Shown here piece by piece: positions 9,343 to 15,068 of a stretch of 17,592 nt of DNA. The notes below the pieces were generated by a model. The model was not told where the DNA came from. It made no database searches and saw only the letters and a program-made list of their open reading frames with translations. Origin of the DNA: Flavobacteriales bacterium (GTDB lineage Bacteria > Bacteroidota > Bacteroidia > Flavobacteriales_D > Parvicellaceae); contig JALTUD010000318.1 of assembly GCA_027047735.1 (NCBI GenBank), positions 1 to 17,592 on the forward strand. The letters run 5' to 3'. Position 1 is the first letter of the stretch. Each line of letters begins with the position of its first letter. The position numbers and the translations under genes were made by a program.

Positions 9343-9481
9343 GGGCGTTCCCCTAAACGACAAAACGAGCATTTCGCTAAGGCGAAACGCTCGTTTTGTC
9401 GTTTAGGGTCGGGCTATCCACTATATCTTTTGCCCTCCAAAAGGAGGGAGGGCAAAAGGATGCCGTTCCTATCCCTAACGC
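9343..9481 (+). repeat. Composite two-hairpin interspersed repeat, copy 3
   Basis: The ends and linker are the same as in copy 2 (GGGCGTTCCCC; GTCGGGCTATCCACTATATC; GGATGCCGTTCCTATCC; CCTAACGCG). Hairpin I is a near-perfect palindrome from about 9353 to 9408 (arms CCTAAACGACAAAACGAGC and complement, loop TAAG, one mismatch). Hairpin II pairs TTTTGCCCT with AGGGCAAAA. It follows the surA stop and may also end that transcript, although there is no T-tract. Confidence 0.9.
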
Positions 9482-9634
9482 GTGTGAAATTGGCGGATAG
9501 AAAGTGGGATTTTTGGTTTCTTAGACGATGAATAAAAATTTTGCATAGCACCCGCTATGGAAAATTTTTATGAAGAAGGATAAGGAATCAAAAAACGCTT
9601 TATACCGTCTATTTTACTCGTGTTAGGGATAAGT
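9473..9634 (+). repeat. About 162 bp tandem repeat, unit 1, containing a long imperfect hairpin
   Basis: The unit begins at CCCTAACGCG, which is also the end of the composite repeat. It contains AGAAAGTG (9499), GGTTTCTT, then AAAAATTTTGCATAGC paired with GCTATGGAAAATTTTT around the loop ACCC, ATGAAGAAG, and an outer arm AAGGAATCAAAAAACGC that pairs back to the GATTTTTGGTTTCTTA segment. Its right end forms GTTAGGGA-TAAG-TCCCTAAC (9622-9641), joining it to unit 2. No coding potential. Confidence 0.75.
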
Positions 9635-9760
9635 CCCTAACGCGGAATGAAATAAGTGCAAGAAAGTGAATTTCCGGTTTCTTTAAACGATGAAAAAAAT
9701 TGTATAGCCGCGATGAGGATATAAAAAATGAAGAAGTGTAAAAAAATCACAATAAAAGAA
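9635..9760 (+). repeat. About 162 bp tandem repeat, unit 2, degenerate
   Basis: It restarts with CCCTAACGCG at 9635, exactly 162 nt after the same motif in unit 1. AGAAAGTG recurs at 9661, also 162 nt on. CCGGTTTCTTTAAACGATGAA, AAAATTGTATAGCC and ATGAAGAAG follow in the same order with short indels. The hairpin arms are much less complementary than in unit 1, so this copy looks decayed. Confidence 0.7.
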
Positions 9761-9795
9761 ACATACATGGTAATCAGTTACTTTTTAGTTAAAAA

Positions 9796-9827
9796 TTAGA
9801 AAATACACGTTTTTTGGTTTATATTTG
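9796..9827 (+). promoter_or_regulatory. Promoter of the coiled-coil protein gene
   Basis: TATATTTG at 9820-9827 matches TAnnTTTG. TTAG at 9796-9799 is a weak -33 element with a 20 nt spacer. The ATG is 27 nt downstream. Confidence 0.6.
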
Positions 9828-9854
9828 TTAAAATTAAGAATAAAAACAAAACTC

Positions 9855-11186
9855 ATGAAAAGAAAAATTATAATACTTGCAGCCTTTTTAGGTAGTTTAT
9901 CAGTTTATGCGAATCATACTGTTAAAGTTGAAAATATATATATAAATGAAGTTGAAAATGTTAACGTACACGTTACGGTAACACACAACAGAGCACCATT
10001 AGCCAATGCAACGGTATCTATCCTGCAAAACGCAAAAGAAATCGGCGGTGCAAAAACTACACCTAGAGGAACAGTTGACATAAAGTTAGACAACTACAAC
10101 GGAAAACCGGTTGAAATTCGTGTTACCATGAATGGTTTTCAAACCGTTATCCTTTCCGGAGCTTTATTAAACGAAAAAAGCCGTTTTAGTGTAGCGTTAC
10201 AAAAAATGAGGGCAGATATGCCTACGACTTCAACCATCAACGTAGGAAATAACATAGAAGAAATCCATTCTACTTCCGAAGACAAAGTAAAACGCTACGA
10301 AGAAAGTGCTGCTGACAGAGCAAAAAAAGCGGAAGCAACCAAAAAAGAAGCAGAAGAATACGCTAAAGAAAAAACGGAACAAGCCAAAGCACACGAAAAA
10401 GAAGCCAAAGCTACTGCTGATAAAGCAAAAACAGAAGCTGAAAAAGCCAGAGAAGCAAAGGAAAAAGCAGAAGCAACCCAAAAAGAAGTAGAACAAGCAA
10501 GAGCAGAGAGAGAAAAAACTGCAATGCAAGCTAAACAACAAAGAGAAGCAGAAGCCAAAAAGAGAGAGGAGGAAGCGAAACAACGCAAAGAAAATCTAAA
10601 AAAATTAGAAGAGCAACAAGCCAAAGAACAAGCCGAAAAAGAAGCGGCTAAAATGAAAAAAGATGCTCAAAAACAAACCGATAAAGCAGAAAAGGGAGTT
10701 AAAAAAGAGCTGAAAGAAACCGAAGACGAAGCAAAAGACAAAGCAAAGGCTGAAAAAGAAAAATTAAAAGAGGAGCAAGAAAAAGCCGATAAGTTGAAAG
10801 CGGAAACCAAAGCAAAAGAAAAAGAAGCGAAAGAAAAAGCAAAAGACGAAGCCGCCAAATTAAAAAAGGCAGAAGAAGAACGTAAAGCAGCAGAAAAAGC
10901 AAAAAAAGAAGCCGAGCGATTAAAAGCTTTGGAAGCTAAATACGAAGCTCAATTGGCGAAAATAGAAAAGAAAAGAGCTAAAATAGACAAGCAAATAGAG
11001 AAAGTCAATAAGCAACAAACAAAGTTAGATAGAAAAGTTGCGAGGGAGAAGATTTCTACGGTTGAGGCTTCTGAACTTCAATTAAAACTAGATGCTAAAA
11101 TGATGAAGCTAGAAGCACTACAAAAAGAATTGGATGCTCAACAACAAAAGTTAGATAGAAAATACAAAAAGAAAATGAAGAAGTAA
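9855..11186 (+). CDS. Secreted Lys/Glu/Ala-rich coiled-coil protein with an N-terminal carboxypeptidase-regulatory/CnaB-like beta domain
   Basis: The start is the ATG at 9855, giving the signal peptide MKRKIIILAAFLGSLSVYA; a TTG ten codons upstream lies within the promoter and is rejected. Residues of roughly 30-120 read like an immunoglobulin-type or carboxypeptidase-regulatory fold (VTHNRAPLANATVSILQNA, RGTVDIKLDNYNGKPVEIRV, GFQTVIL). From about residue 140 to the end (443 residues) it is almost entirely Lys, Glu, Ala and Gln heptad-like repeat, predicting a very long charged coiled coil ending in a Lys-rich tail (KKKMKK). There is no second membrane anchor. The function is not known to me. 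A periplasmic spacer or envelope-linking role is inference only. The A-rich coding strand creates several long antisense reading frames that are compositional artefacts. It is monocistronic, closed by a strong terminator. Confidence 0.85.
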   Translation: MKRKIIILAAFLGSLSVYANHTVKVENIYINEVENVNVHVTVTHNRAPLANATVSILQNAKEIGGAKTTPRGTVDIKLDNYNGKPVEIRVTMNGFQTVILSGALLNEKSRFSVALQKMRADMPTTSTINVGNNIEEIHSTSEDKVKRYEESAADRAKKAEATKKEAEEYAKEKTEQAKAHEKEAKATADKAKTEAEKAREAKEKAEATQKEVEQARAEREKTAMQAKQQREAEAKKREEEAKQRKENLKKLEEQQAKEQAEKEAAKMKKDAQKQTDKAEKGVKKELKETEDEAKDKAKAEKEKLKEEQEKADKLKAETKAKEKEAKEKAKDEAAKLKKAEEERKAAEKAKKEAERLKALEAKYEAQLAKIEKKRAKIDKQIEKVNKQQTKLDRKVAREKISTVEASELQLKLDAKMMKLEALQKELDAQQQKLDRKYKKKMKK

Positions 11187-11215
11187 AAAGAAAGAACTTC
11201 TTTACCTAATTTGAT

Positions 11216-11255
11216 AAAAAAGAGGTGTCTAATTTATAGACACCTCTTTTTTTTT
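11216..11255 (+). terminator. Rho-independent terminator of the coiled-coil gene
   Basis: A 10 bp perfect stem (AGAGGTGTCT 11221-11230 with AGACACCTCT 11238-11247) has a 7 nt loop, an A-tract before it and a run of T after it. The A/T runs extend the stem, so it could work in both directions. Confidence 0.92.
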
Positions 11256-11280
11256 ACTTCGATTATGTTATTTACATATA

Positions 11281-11458
11281 ACCTTAAATCCGCAAGTGAT
11301 TTCGTTATGAAAAGTCAAAATACGCATTAGTATTGGTCAAGCACAGTTTTGAGACACGCAAGCGTAGCCATAGCTACGGTGAGTATCGAAAAACAAGCAT
11401 TGCCAATAATGATGCGGAGTTTGGCTTTGGAATAGAAGTTCACTTGCGGATTTAAGGT
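11281..11458. repeat. 178 bp foldback element with perfect 19 bp terminal inverted repeats
   Basis: The left end ACCTTAAATCCGCAAGTGA (11281-11299) is the exact reverse complement of 11440-11458. Inside, further arms pair in nested order: GTCAAAATACGCATTAGTATTGG with CCAATAATGATGCGGAGTTTGGC, CAAGCACAGTTTTGAGA with TCGAAAAACAAGCATTG, and the tip CGTAGC-CATA-GCTACG. The whole element can fold into one long imperfect hairpin. No protein is encoded; it resembles a MITE or foldback repeat. It ends 19 nt before the -7 element of the next gene. Confidence 0.85.
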
Positions 11459-11477
11459 ATAATTAATAATCTTGTTG

Positions 11478-11485
11478 TAACTTTG
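11478..11485 (+). promoter_or_regulatory. -7 promoter element of the small-protein gene
   Basis: TAACTTTG fits TAnnTTTG and lies 18 nt before the ATG. No good -33 element is seen; that position falls at or in the right end of the foldback element. Confidence 0.5.
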
Positions 11486-11503
11486 CAACCAATTGTTAAA
11501 ACT

Positions 11504-11767
11504 ATGATGAGAATAACTATTGATATTGATGTAACCAACCCCGAAGAAGTTGTAAAAGCTCACAAAGGAGAGTTAGTTGGGTTAATTGCTGATGTAATGC
11601 TTTCCAAAGGGAAACGAAAAAAGAAAGTAGAACAAGCCGTTTGCGAAGAAATAGTTCGTATAATGAAAGAAGAGTTCCCAAAAGGTTTACAACAAGAAAT
11701 GGTAGAAGCAAACGTTTCTTTTAATATCGTTGAAATAGAAGATATTGAAGACGAAAATAAATTTTAA
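11504..11767 (+). CDS. Small acidic/basic protein of unknown function
   Basis: The protein has 87 residues from ATG 11504 (or 86 from ATG 11507), starting MMRITIDIDVTNPEEVVKAH. A TTG at 11483 overlaps the -7 element and is rejected. The pattern suggests a beta strand, a helix, a Lys-rich turn (SKGKRKKK), a long helix (AVCEEIVRIMKEEF) and a closing strand rich in Glu, Asp and Ile (NVSFNIVEIEDIEDE). There is no signal peptide, so it is cytosolic. I do not recognise the family. Its own promoter element and a regular amphipathic pattern argue that it is a real gene. No terminator follows; the gap of about 30 nt leads straight into the promoter of the next region. Confidence 0.65.
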   Translation: MMRITIDIDVTNPEEVVKAHKGELVGLIADVMLSKGKRKKKVEQAVCEEIVRIMKEEFPKGLQQEMVEANVSFNIVEIEDIEDENKF

Positions 11768-11799
11768 ATTTATAGCACAGATAACTGATTTAGTTACTA

Positions 11800-11826
11800 T
11801 TGATTTATAAAAAAGCAATATCTTTG
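11800..11826 (+). promoter_or_regulatory. Promoter upstream of RiPP cassette A
   Basis: TATCTTTG at 11819-11826 matches TAnnTTTG. TTG at 11800-11802 lies upstream with a 16 nt spacer, the same spacing as in the PPIase operon promoter. It would start transcription near 11833, ahead of the repeated segment R1 and precursor A. Confidence 0.6.
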
Positions 11827-11843
11827 ACGACATCAAAACAAAC

Positions 11844-11894
11844 TTTGCTGTCACAAAGTAGTTTTGAAAACCTTGATTACCTTTTGATGACTGG
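11844..11894 (+). repeat. Repeated segment R1 (partner of R2 at 13381), upstream of precursor A
   Basis: The first 27 nt (11844-11870) are identical to 13381-13407, and 46 of 51 nt match overall. It contains CTGTCACAAAG, a TAGTTTTG element (11859-11866) that fits the -7 consensus, and TTTTGATGACTG, which forms an imperfect inverted repeat with the left part. One frame reads LLSQSSFENLDYLLMTG to a stop at 11911, so it could instead be the tail of a lost gene. Confidence 0.8.
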
Positions 11895-11988
11895 TTTCTG
11901 TGTAGTTGTGTAAATGTAAACCTAATCAAAGTTGTACCTCATTACTTTATGATGGTTTTTAATTTAATCAATGGGGTGGTGATAATAA

Positions 11989-12177
11989 ATTTTTAAAATT
12001 GTTCAAAAAGTTAGGTTCAAAAAAATTAATGATTTAAATAAAGTTGTTGGTGGAAGTGACACTGGTTCATGTCCAACTGATTATTCAAGTTCGGGAGGTA
12101 ATCCTGATTGTGTTAGTGGTGAATGTCGAGATGTTGTTTTAACATCTGCAGAATTTGATACTCCAATGGCAAGATAA
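11989..12177 (+). pseudogene. RiPP precursor A, Gly-Gly leader peptide, no ATG
   Basis: The frame after the TAA at 11986 reads FKIVQKVRFKKINDLNKVVGG and then a 40-residue core starting SDTGSCPTDYSSSGG, with three Cys and many Ser, Thr, Asp and Glu, ending at TAA 12175. The leader (KKINDLNKVVGG) is the double-glycine type common in Bacteroidota natural-product precursors, and the core shares the TG-x-SC-x-x-D/Y pattern with precursor B. No ATG, GTG or TTG exists in frame. Only ATT (11989, 11998) is available, or a frameshift at the A7 run (12019-12025). An upstream frame gives a leader-like FLKLFKKLGSKK that would join if the run had eight A. It may be non-functional, or start at a rare codon. 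The Ser/Thr plus Asp/Glu content fits graspetide side-chain crosslinks; this is inference. Confidence 0.6.
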
Positions 12178-12185
12178 CAAACTAA

Positions 12186-12225
12186 AAACAATTGAGTGGT
12201 AATACAACATATCACTCAATTGTTT
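12186..12225 (+). terminator. Terminator/attenuator hairpin after precursor A
   Basis: A perfect 13 bp stem (AAACAATTGAGTG 12186-12198 with CACTCAATTGTTT 12213-12225) has a 14 nt loop and a T-rich tail. It lies 8 nt after the precursor stop and 33 nt before the next gene, where it would lower downstream expression relative to the precursor. Confidence 0.8.
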
Positions 12226-12258
12226 CTTATTATTTATATATAATTTATTCAAACGAAT

Positions 12259-13140
12259 ATGAAAGACATTTTATTACCATTAATATTAGTATTAAATATT
12301 TTTAATGTTTATTGTCAAAAATGGGATGATTATAGACAATATTATCAATTATCTAATTATGCTAATTTTCTTCTTTTTGAGGGAGACACTTCGAATTATA
12401 TGGATATTATGTATTCTTTAAGTGAAAAATATGAAAATAATCCGTTTGAGTATGCTAAACTAGGTGTAATTATGTTTAACTATGATACAACTAAATCTTT
12501 GGTTATATTAAGAAAATCAATTAAACATGGCTATCCCCTTTCTTCGATAATTAGTAAATTTGAAAAATTAAATGAGAAAAATTTTATTGAAAAAGAATTG
12601 AGTCAAGATTATAGTACTTATTTAAGGAATGTTGACACTGTTTATGTAAAGTTTTTAGAAAACCTTATCAAAAGTGATCAAAAATATCGAGGGGCACAAT
12701 GGAATTTACCTGATTCAATTAAATTTTTAAAACAAAACCGTATAGATTCTCTTAATCTATTAAAGCTAACAGAGAAAATTAAAGAATCTGGTTGGCCTAA
12801 CTACACAAGGGTGGGAGTAGCTAATGCTGGTATTGCATTTATAGTTGTTTTACATGGAACAAGACAATTTGAATATAACTCTGAAGTGTTTAATTTTTAT
12901 AAAACATTGCTTTTTTCAGAAATAATAAATGGTAATTTCGATCCAATTTCATATGCCAATTGGATTGACCAATATCATGTATGGTTTCTAAAAAAAGAAC
13001 AACCTTATGGCAGTATTGCTGATCCTGAAGGGTATTTATACCCAATAAAAAGTATTGAAGATTGCAATACTAATCGTTTATGTATTGGATTATCTACTTT
13101 AAATCAATATTTGAAAATGAATCAATATATTATAAGATAA
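12259..13140 (+). CDS. Secreted TPR-like / DUF6624-like protein of cassette A
   Basis: The ATG at 12259 gives a signal peptide (MKDILLPLILVLNIFNVYCQ). Residues of roughly 25-120 are helical and TPR-like (YANFLLFEGDTSNYMDIMYS, SLVILRKSIKHGYPLSS). From about 130 onward the layout matches what I know of DUF6624: SDQKYRG, DSLNLLKL, SGWPNYTRVG, an isolated His in VVLHGTRQFE, and SYANWIDQYHVWFLKKEQPYG. It has 293 residues. The biochemical function of the family is not known to me. The gene sits between the precursor hairpin and the ATP-grasp fragment; its TAA overlaps the maturase frame (ATAA). The protein at 13884 is a diverged paralogue in the same position of cassette B. Base composition is clearly more AT-rich than guaB or surA, consistent with transfer. 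Confidence 0.75.
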   Translation: MKDILLPLILVLNIFNVYCQKWDDYRQYYQLSNYANFLLFEGDTSNYMDIMYSLSEKYENNPFEYAKLGVIMFNYDTTKSLVILRKSIKHGYPLSSIISKFEKLNEKNFIEKELSQDYSTYLRNVDTVYVKFLENLIKSDQKYRGAQWNLPDSIKFLKQNRIDSLNLLKLTEKIKESGWPNYTRVGVANAGIAFIVVLHGTRQFEYNSEVFNFYKTLLFSEIINGNFDPISYANWIDQYHVWFLKKEQPYGSIADPEGYLYPIKSIEDCNTNRLCIGLSTLNQYLKMNQYIIR

Positions 13141-13424
13141 TTTTAATACTTAGTGATGAAAATGATATATCCACCGAACAAGTTATTGATTGGTTAACAT
13201 TTAATGAATATGATTTCGTTAGATTAAATAGAACTGATGAGCTCGTTTTTAATAAATTATATATTAACGAGTTGGGAGAATACGATTTCGAGATTCACAC
13301 AAAAACATATGGAATTATTAAATATTCTCAGATAAAATCATTTTGGTATAGAAGAGGATACTTATATTTTTTACAGATAATTTGCTGTCACAAAGTAGTT
13401 TTGAAAAACATAATTACCCTTTGA
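13137..13424 (+). pseudogene. ATP-grasp peptide maturase remnant, cassette A (N-terminal fragment, grasp-with-spasm GwsG-like)
   Basis: From ATA 13137 the frame reads IILILSDENDISTEQVIDWL, then FVRLNRTDEL and IKSFWYRRGYLYF. The start and the W-Y/F-R-R-G motif are what I expect at the N-terminus of microviridin/grasp-with-spasm ATP-grasp ligases, which make ester or amide crosslinks in precursor peptides. A full enzyme is over 300 residues. Here homology stops near 13370 and the frame runs on through repeat R2 to a stop at 13422, so the ATP-binding and catalytic parts are missing. The second copy (15065) starts with ATG; here the equivalent codon is ATA, inside the stop TAA of the upstream gene. 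One G-to-A change would explain both. A start at 13080 in the same frame only adds translated upstream-gene sequence. Confidence 0.6.
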
Positions 13425-13431
13425 TGACAGG
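13381..13431 (+). repeat. Repeated segment R2 (partner of R1 at 11844), upstream of precursor B
   Basis: It matches R1 over 51 nt with five differences. The inverted repeat is better preserved here: CTGTCACAAAG with CTTTGATGACAG. It begins where maturase homology ends, marking a recombination or deletion junction. The LLSQSSFE frame continues as KHNYPLMTGIGVILGL to a stop at 13454. Confidence 0.8.
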
Positions 13432-13440
13432 CATTGGTGT

Positions 13441-13630
13441 AATTTTGGGCTTATAACCAATTAAAGGCAAACCCCCGAGCTTTTAGTTGGTAACGTAATG
13501 GGGAAGTGAAACGCTGCAACGTTTCCTTAATTAAAAGCCTTGATAAATCTGTTTGCAGGCAGATTATAAATTACGCAATCTGAGTAATCAGTAGATGCCT
13601 ACATGCGATTACTTAGATATAGCTATTAAT
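13441..13630 (+). other. Gene-free, strongly structured region upstream of precursor B (candidate structured RNA leader)
   Basis: No coding frame explains this stretch. Helices: S1 ACCAATTAAAGGC (13456-13468) with GCTTTTAGTTGGT (13479-13491), 13 bp with wobble pairs. S2 GAAACG (13508-13513) with CGTTTC (13520-13525). S3 AATCTG (13546-13551) with CAGATT (13560-13565), where CAGATT can instead pair with a second AATCTG (13577-13582). S4 CTGAGTAATC (13580-13589) with GATTACTTAG (13607-13616), enclosing GTAG-ATGC-CTAC. No known RNA class was recognised. It is less AT-rich than its surroundings. Confidence 0.5.
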
Positions 13631-13654
13631 TGTAGGTGTAAAAATTAGTAAATC

Positions 13655-13825
13655 ATGAAATCAATTAAAAAATTTAAGAACAAATAGATAAAATCATCAT
13701 ATTCTATTCAAGGTGGTTATAAATCAACCGGAGATTCTTGTATTGGATATGATCGTTTAAAACGTAACGGAACAATTGTTACAAATACTTGAGATTTTAA
13801 TCCTTTCAATAACGATAGAGTTTAA
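13655..13825 (+). pseudogene. RiPP precursor B, Gly-Gly leader peptide with two in-frame stops
   Basis: The ATG at 13655 opens MKSIKKFKNK, then TAG (13685), then IKSSYSIQGGYKSTGDSC (leader ending in GG at 13712-13717, then core), IGYDRLKRNGTIVTNT, TGA (13790), DFNPFNNDRV and TAA (13823). With the two stops read through it would be a 56-residue precursor with a leader of about 21 residues. TGA most simply derives from TGG (Trp). The core shares TG-x-SC and a nearby Tyr/Asp with precursor A. It is followed 16 nt later by a hairpin and then a secreted gene, exactly as precursor A is. Readthrough is an alternative but not favoured. Confidence 0.65.
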
Positions 13826-13841
13826 AGGACTGCAATAATAA

Positions 13842-13874
13842 AAGGGAGGGGTAACTACCTCCCTTAATATTTTA
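13842..13874 (+). terminator. Terminator/attenuator hairpin after precursor B
   Basis: The stem AAGGGAGG (13842-13849) pairs with CCTCCCTT (13858-13865), with an 8 nt loop and an AT-rich tail (AATATTTT). It lies between the precursor and the next ATG (13884), the same position as the hairpin in cassette A. Confidence 0.75.
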
Positions 13875-13883
13875 AAAAATAAT

Positions 13884-15068
13884 ATGATTAAATTTAATGT
13901 TTTGTTTTTTTTAGTTTTTCTGTCAAAGATATCGTATTTACAAATTAGAATACCGGTATCAGAAAAATATGTGGATTATTTTTCAAATATCAATTTAGCA
14001 AAGAAATTTGTAATTAATAATAGTCTTGACTCTGCTTTAATGACCTATGATTATATCCTAAAGAAATACAATTATCCTTTTTATAAAAACATTAAACAAG
14101 CTGCAATATTGGCTTTGTATAGTGAAGATACAGAACGCCTAAGTTTTTATCTTGAGTTAGCCATAAAAAGAGGTATGAATAAAACTGATTTTAACTATTT
14201 TGTACACTCGAAAAAATGTACACATACAATTCAAAATATTTCATTAAAATACGATAGTTTATATAAAATATATTCTAATAATATTGACTATGATTTACGA
14301 TATGAATTTCAGGCATTAGATGCAAAAGATTATTTCATACATAGTTATTTATACGGGTATAGTAGAGATTCACTAAAAGATGCTTTTCATAATCAGCATC
14401 AACCAAAACTAATCGAGGATTATATAAACTTAATTAAAAACAAGGGATATCCAAATGAAAAAAAAATAGGGATTTCTACGAATGCTAAATATATTTTAGG
14501 AAACATAGATACAACAGAAAAAGGGAATTTAATATACATTAGTTCTGATTCTATTCTAAGGTATAATCAAACTAAAACTAATTTCAGTATTGTGAATTTA
14601 TATAACCCAAATTTTTTAATTTATTCCAATTATCCAGGTAATTGGTTGTTATGGCATAATGCAATTAACAGAGAAAAAGATACAATTATGCAAAAGATAA
14701 TAATTAAAGGGGTTATGAACTTATATTTACCACCTGTATTTTTGACTCAAATGTACGAGAATTCACACCCGGATAAAATAATGCATTTTGACTCTGTTCA
14801 AGATTACGCTACAACTTATAATTCATATACATATAGAACAAAAACAAAAACACCGATAGGAGTGTGTAATAAGTTGATTTTTGATGAGAAGGTTAGAATT
14901 GATAGTTTGCGGAAAAAGGTGCATATATTAACAATAGAAGATGAAGAAAAACTAGCTTTATCATTATATAGTTTAAAAACTAATAGACAAATAAATAGTT
15001 TAAAAACAAAATATTTCAAAAAAATTAAATTTGAGTATAATTCTTTTATTTCATTAGTGTATTTATGA
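13884..15068 (+). CDS. Secreted TPR-like / DUF6624-related protein of cassette B
   Basis: The 394 residues start with an apparent signal peptide (MIKFNVLFFLVFLSKISYLQ). The N-terminal third is TPR-like (NSLDSALMTYDYILKKYNYP, ERLSFYLELAIKRGMNK). The middle region keeps landmarks of the cassette A protein in the same order: KLIEDYINLIKNKGYPNEKKIG corresponds to SLNLLKL...SGWPNYTRVG, LLWHNAIN to VVLHGTRQ, and IIKGVMNLYLPPVFLTQMYE to EIINGNFDPISYANWIDQYH. I therefore treat it as a diverged paralogue with a longer, Lys-rich C-terminus. The function is unknown. The TGA stop overlaps the ATG of the next maturase fragment (ATGA), so the two were translationally coupled. It is strongly AT-rich. Confidence 0.7.
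   Translation: MIKFNVLFFLVFLSKISYLQIRIPVSEKYVDYFSNINLAKKFVINNSLDSALMTYDYILKKYNYPFYKNIKQAAILALYSEDTERLSFYLELAIKRGMNKTDFNYFVHSKKCTHTIQNISLKYDSLYKIYSNNIDYDLRYEFQALDAKDYFIHSYLYGYSRDSLKDAFHNQHQPKLIEDYINLIKNKGYPNEKKIGISTNAKYILGNIDTTEKGNLIYISSDSILRYNQTKTNFSIVNLYNPNFLIYSNYPGNWLLWHNAINREKDTIMQKIIIKGVMNLYLPPVFLTQMYENSHPDKIMHFDSVQDYATTYNSYTYRTKTKTPIGVCNKLIFDEKVRIDSLRKKVHILTIEDEEKLALSLYSLKTNRQINSLKTKYFKKIKFEYNSFISLVYL

Noticed and set aside
9343..9760. CRISPR array
   Set aside because: The repeats are two different long hairpin elements without regular short repeats and unique spacers, and no cas gene is present.
10230..10902. Several long antisense reading frames opposite the coiled-coil gene
   Set aside because: They arise from the A/G-rich coding strand (GAA, AAA and GCA codons read as Ser/Phe/Leu-rich antisense), have no signals and mirror the real gene.
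11281..11458. Insertion sequence with transposase
   Set aside because: The element is only 178 bp, with no reading frame of useful length; at most a non-autonomous foldback element.
13080..13136. Start of the maturase remnant at 13080
   Set aside because: The first 19 codons only re-read the end of the secreted gene in another frame. Comparison with the second copy places the start at 13137.
13441..13630. tRNA, tmRNA, 6S RNA or group II intron
   Set aside because: No cloverleaf, CCA end, tag frame or domain V pattern could be recognised; only unassigned helices remain.
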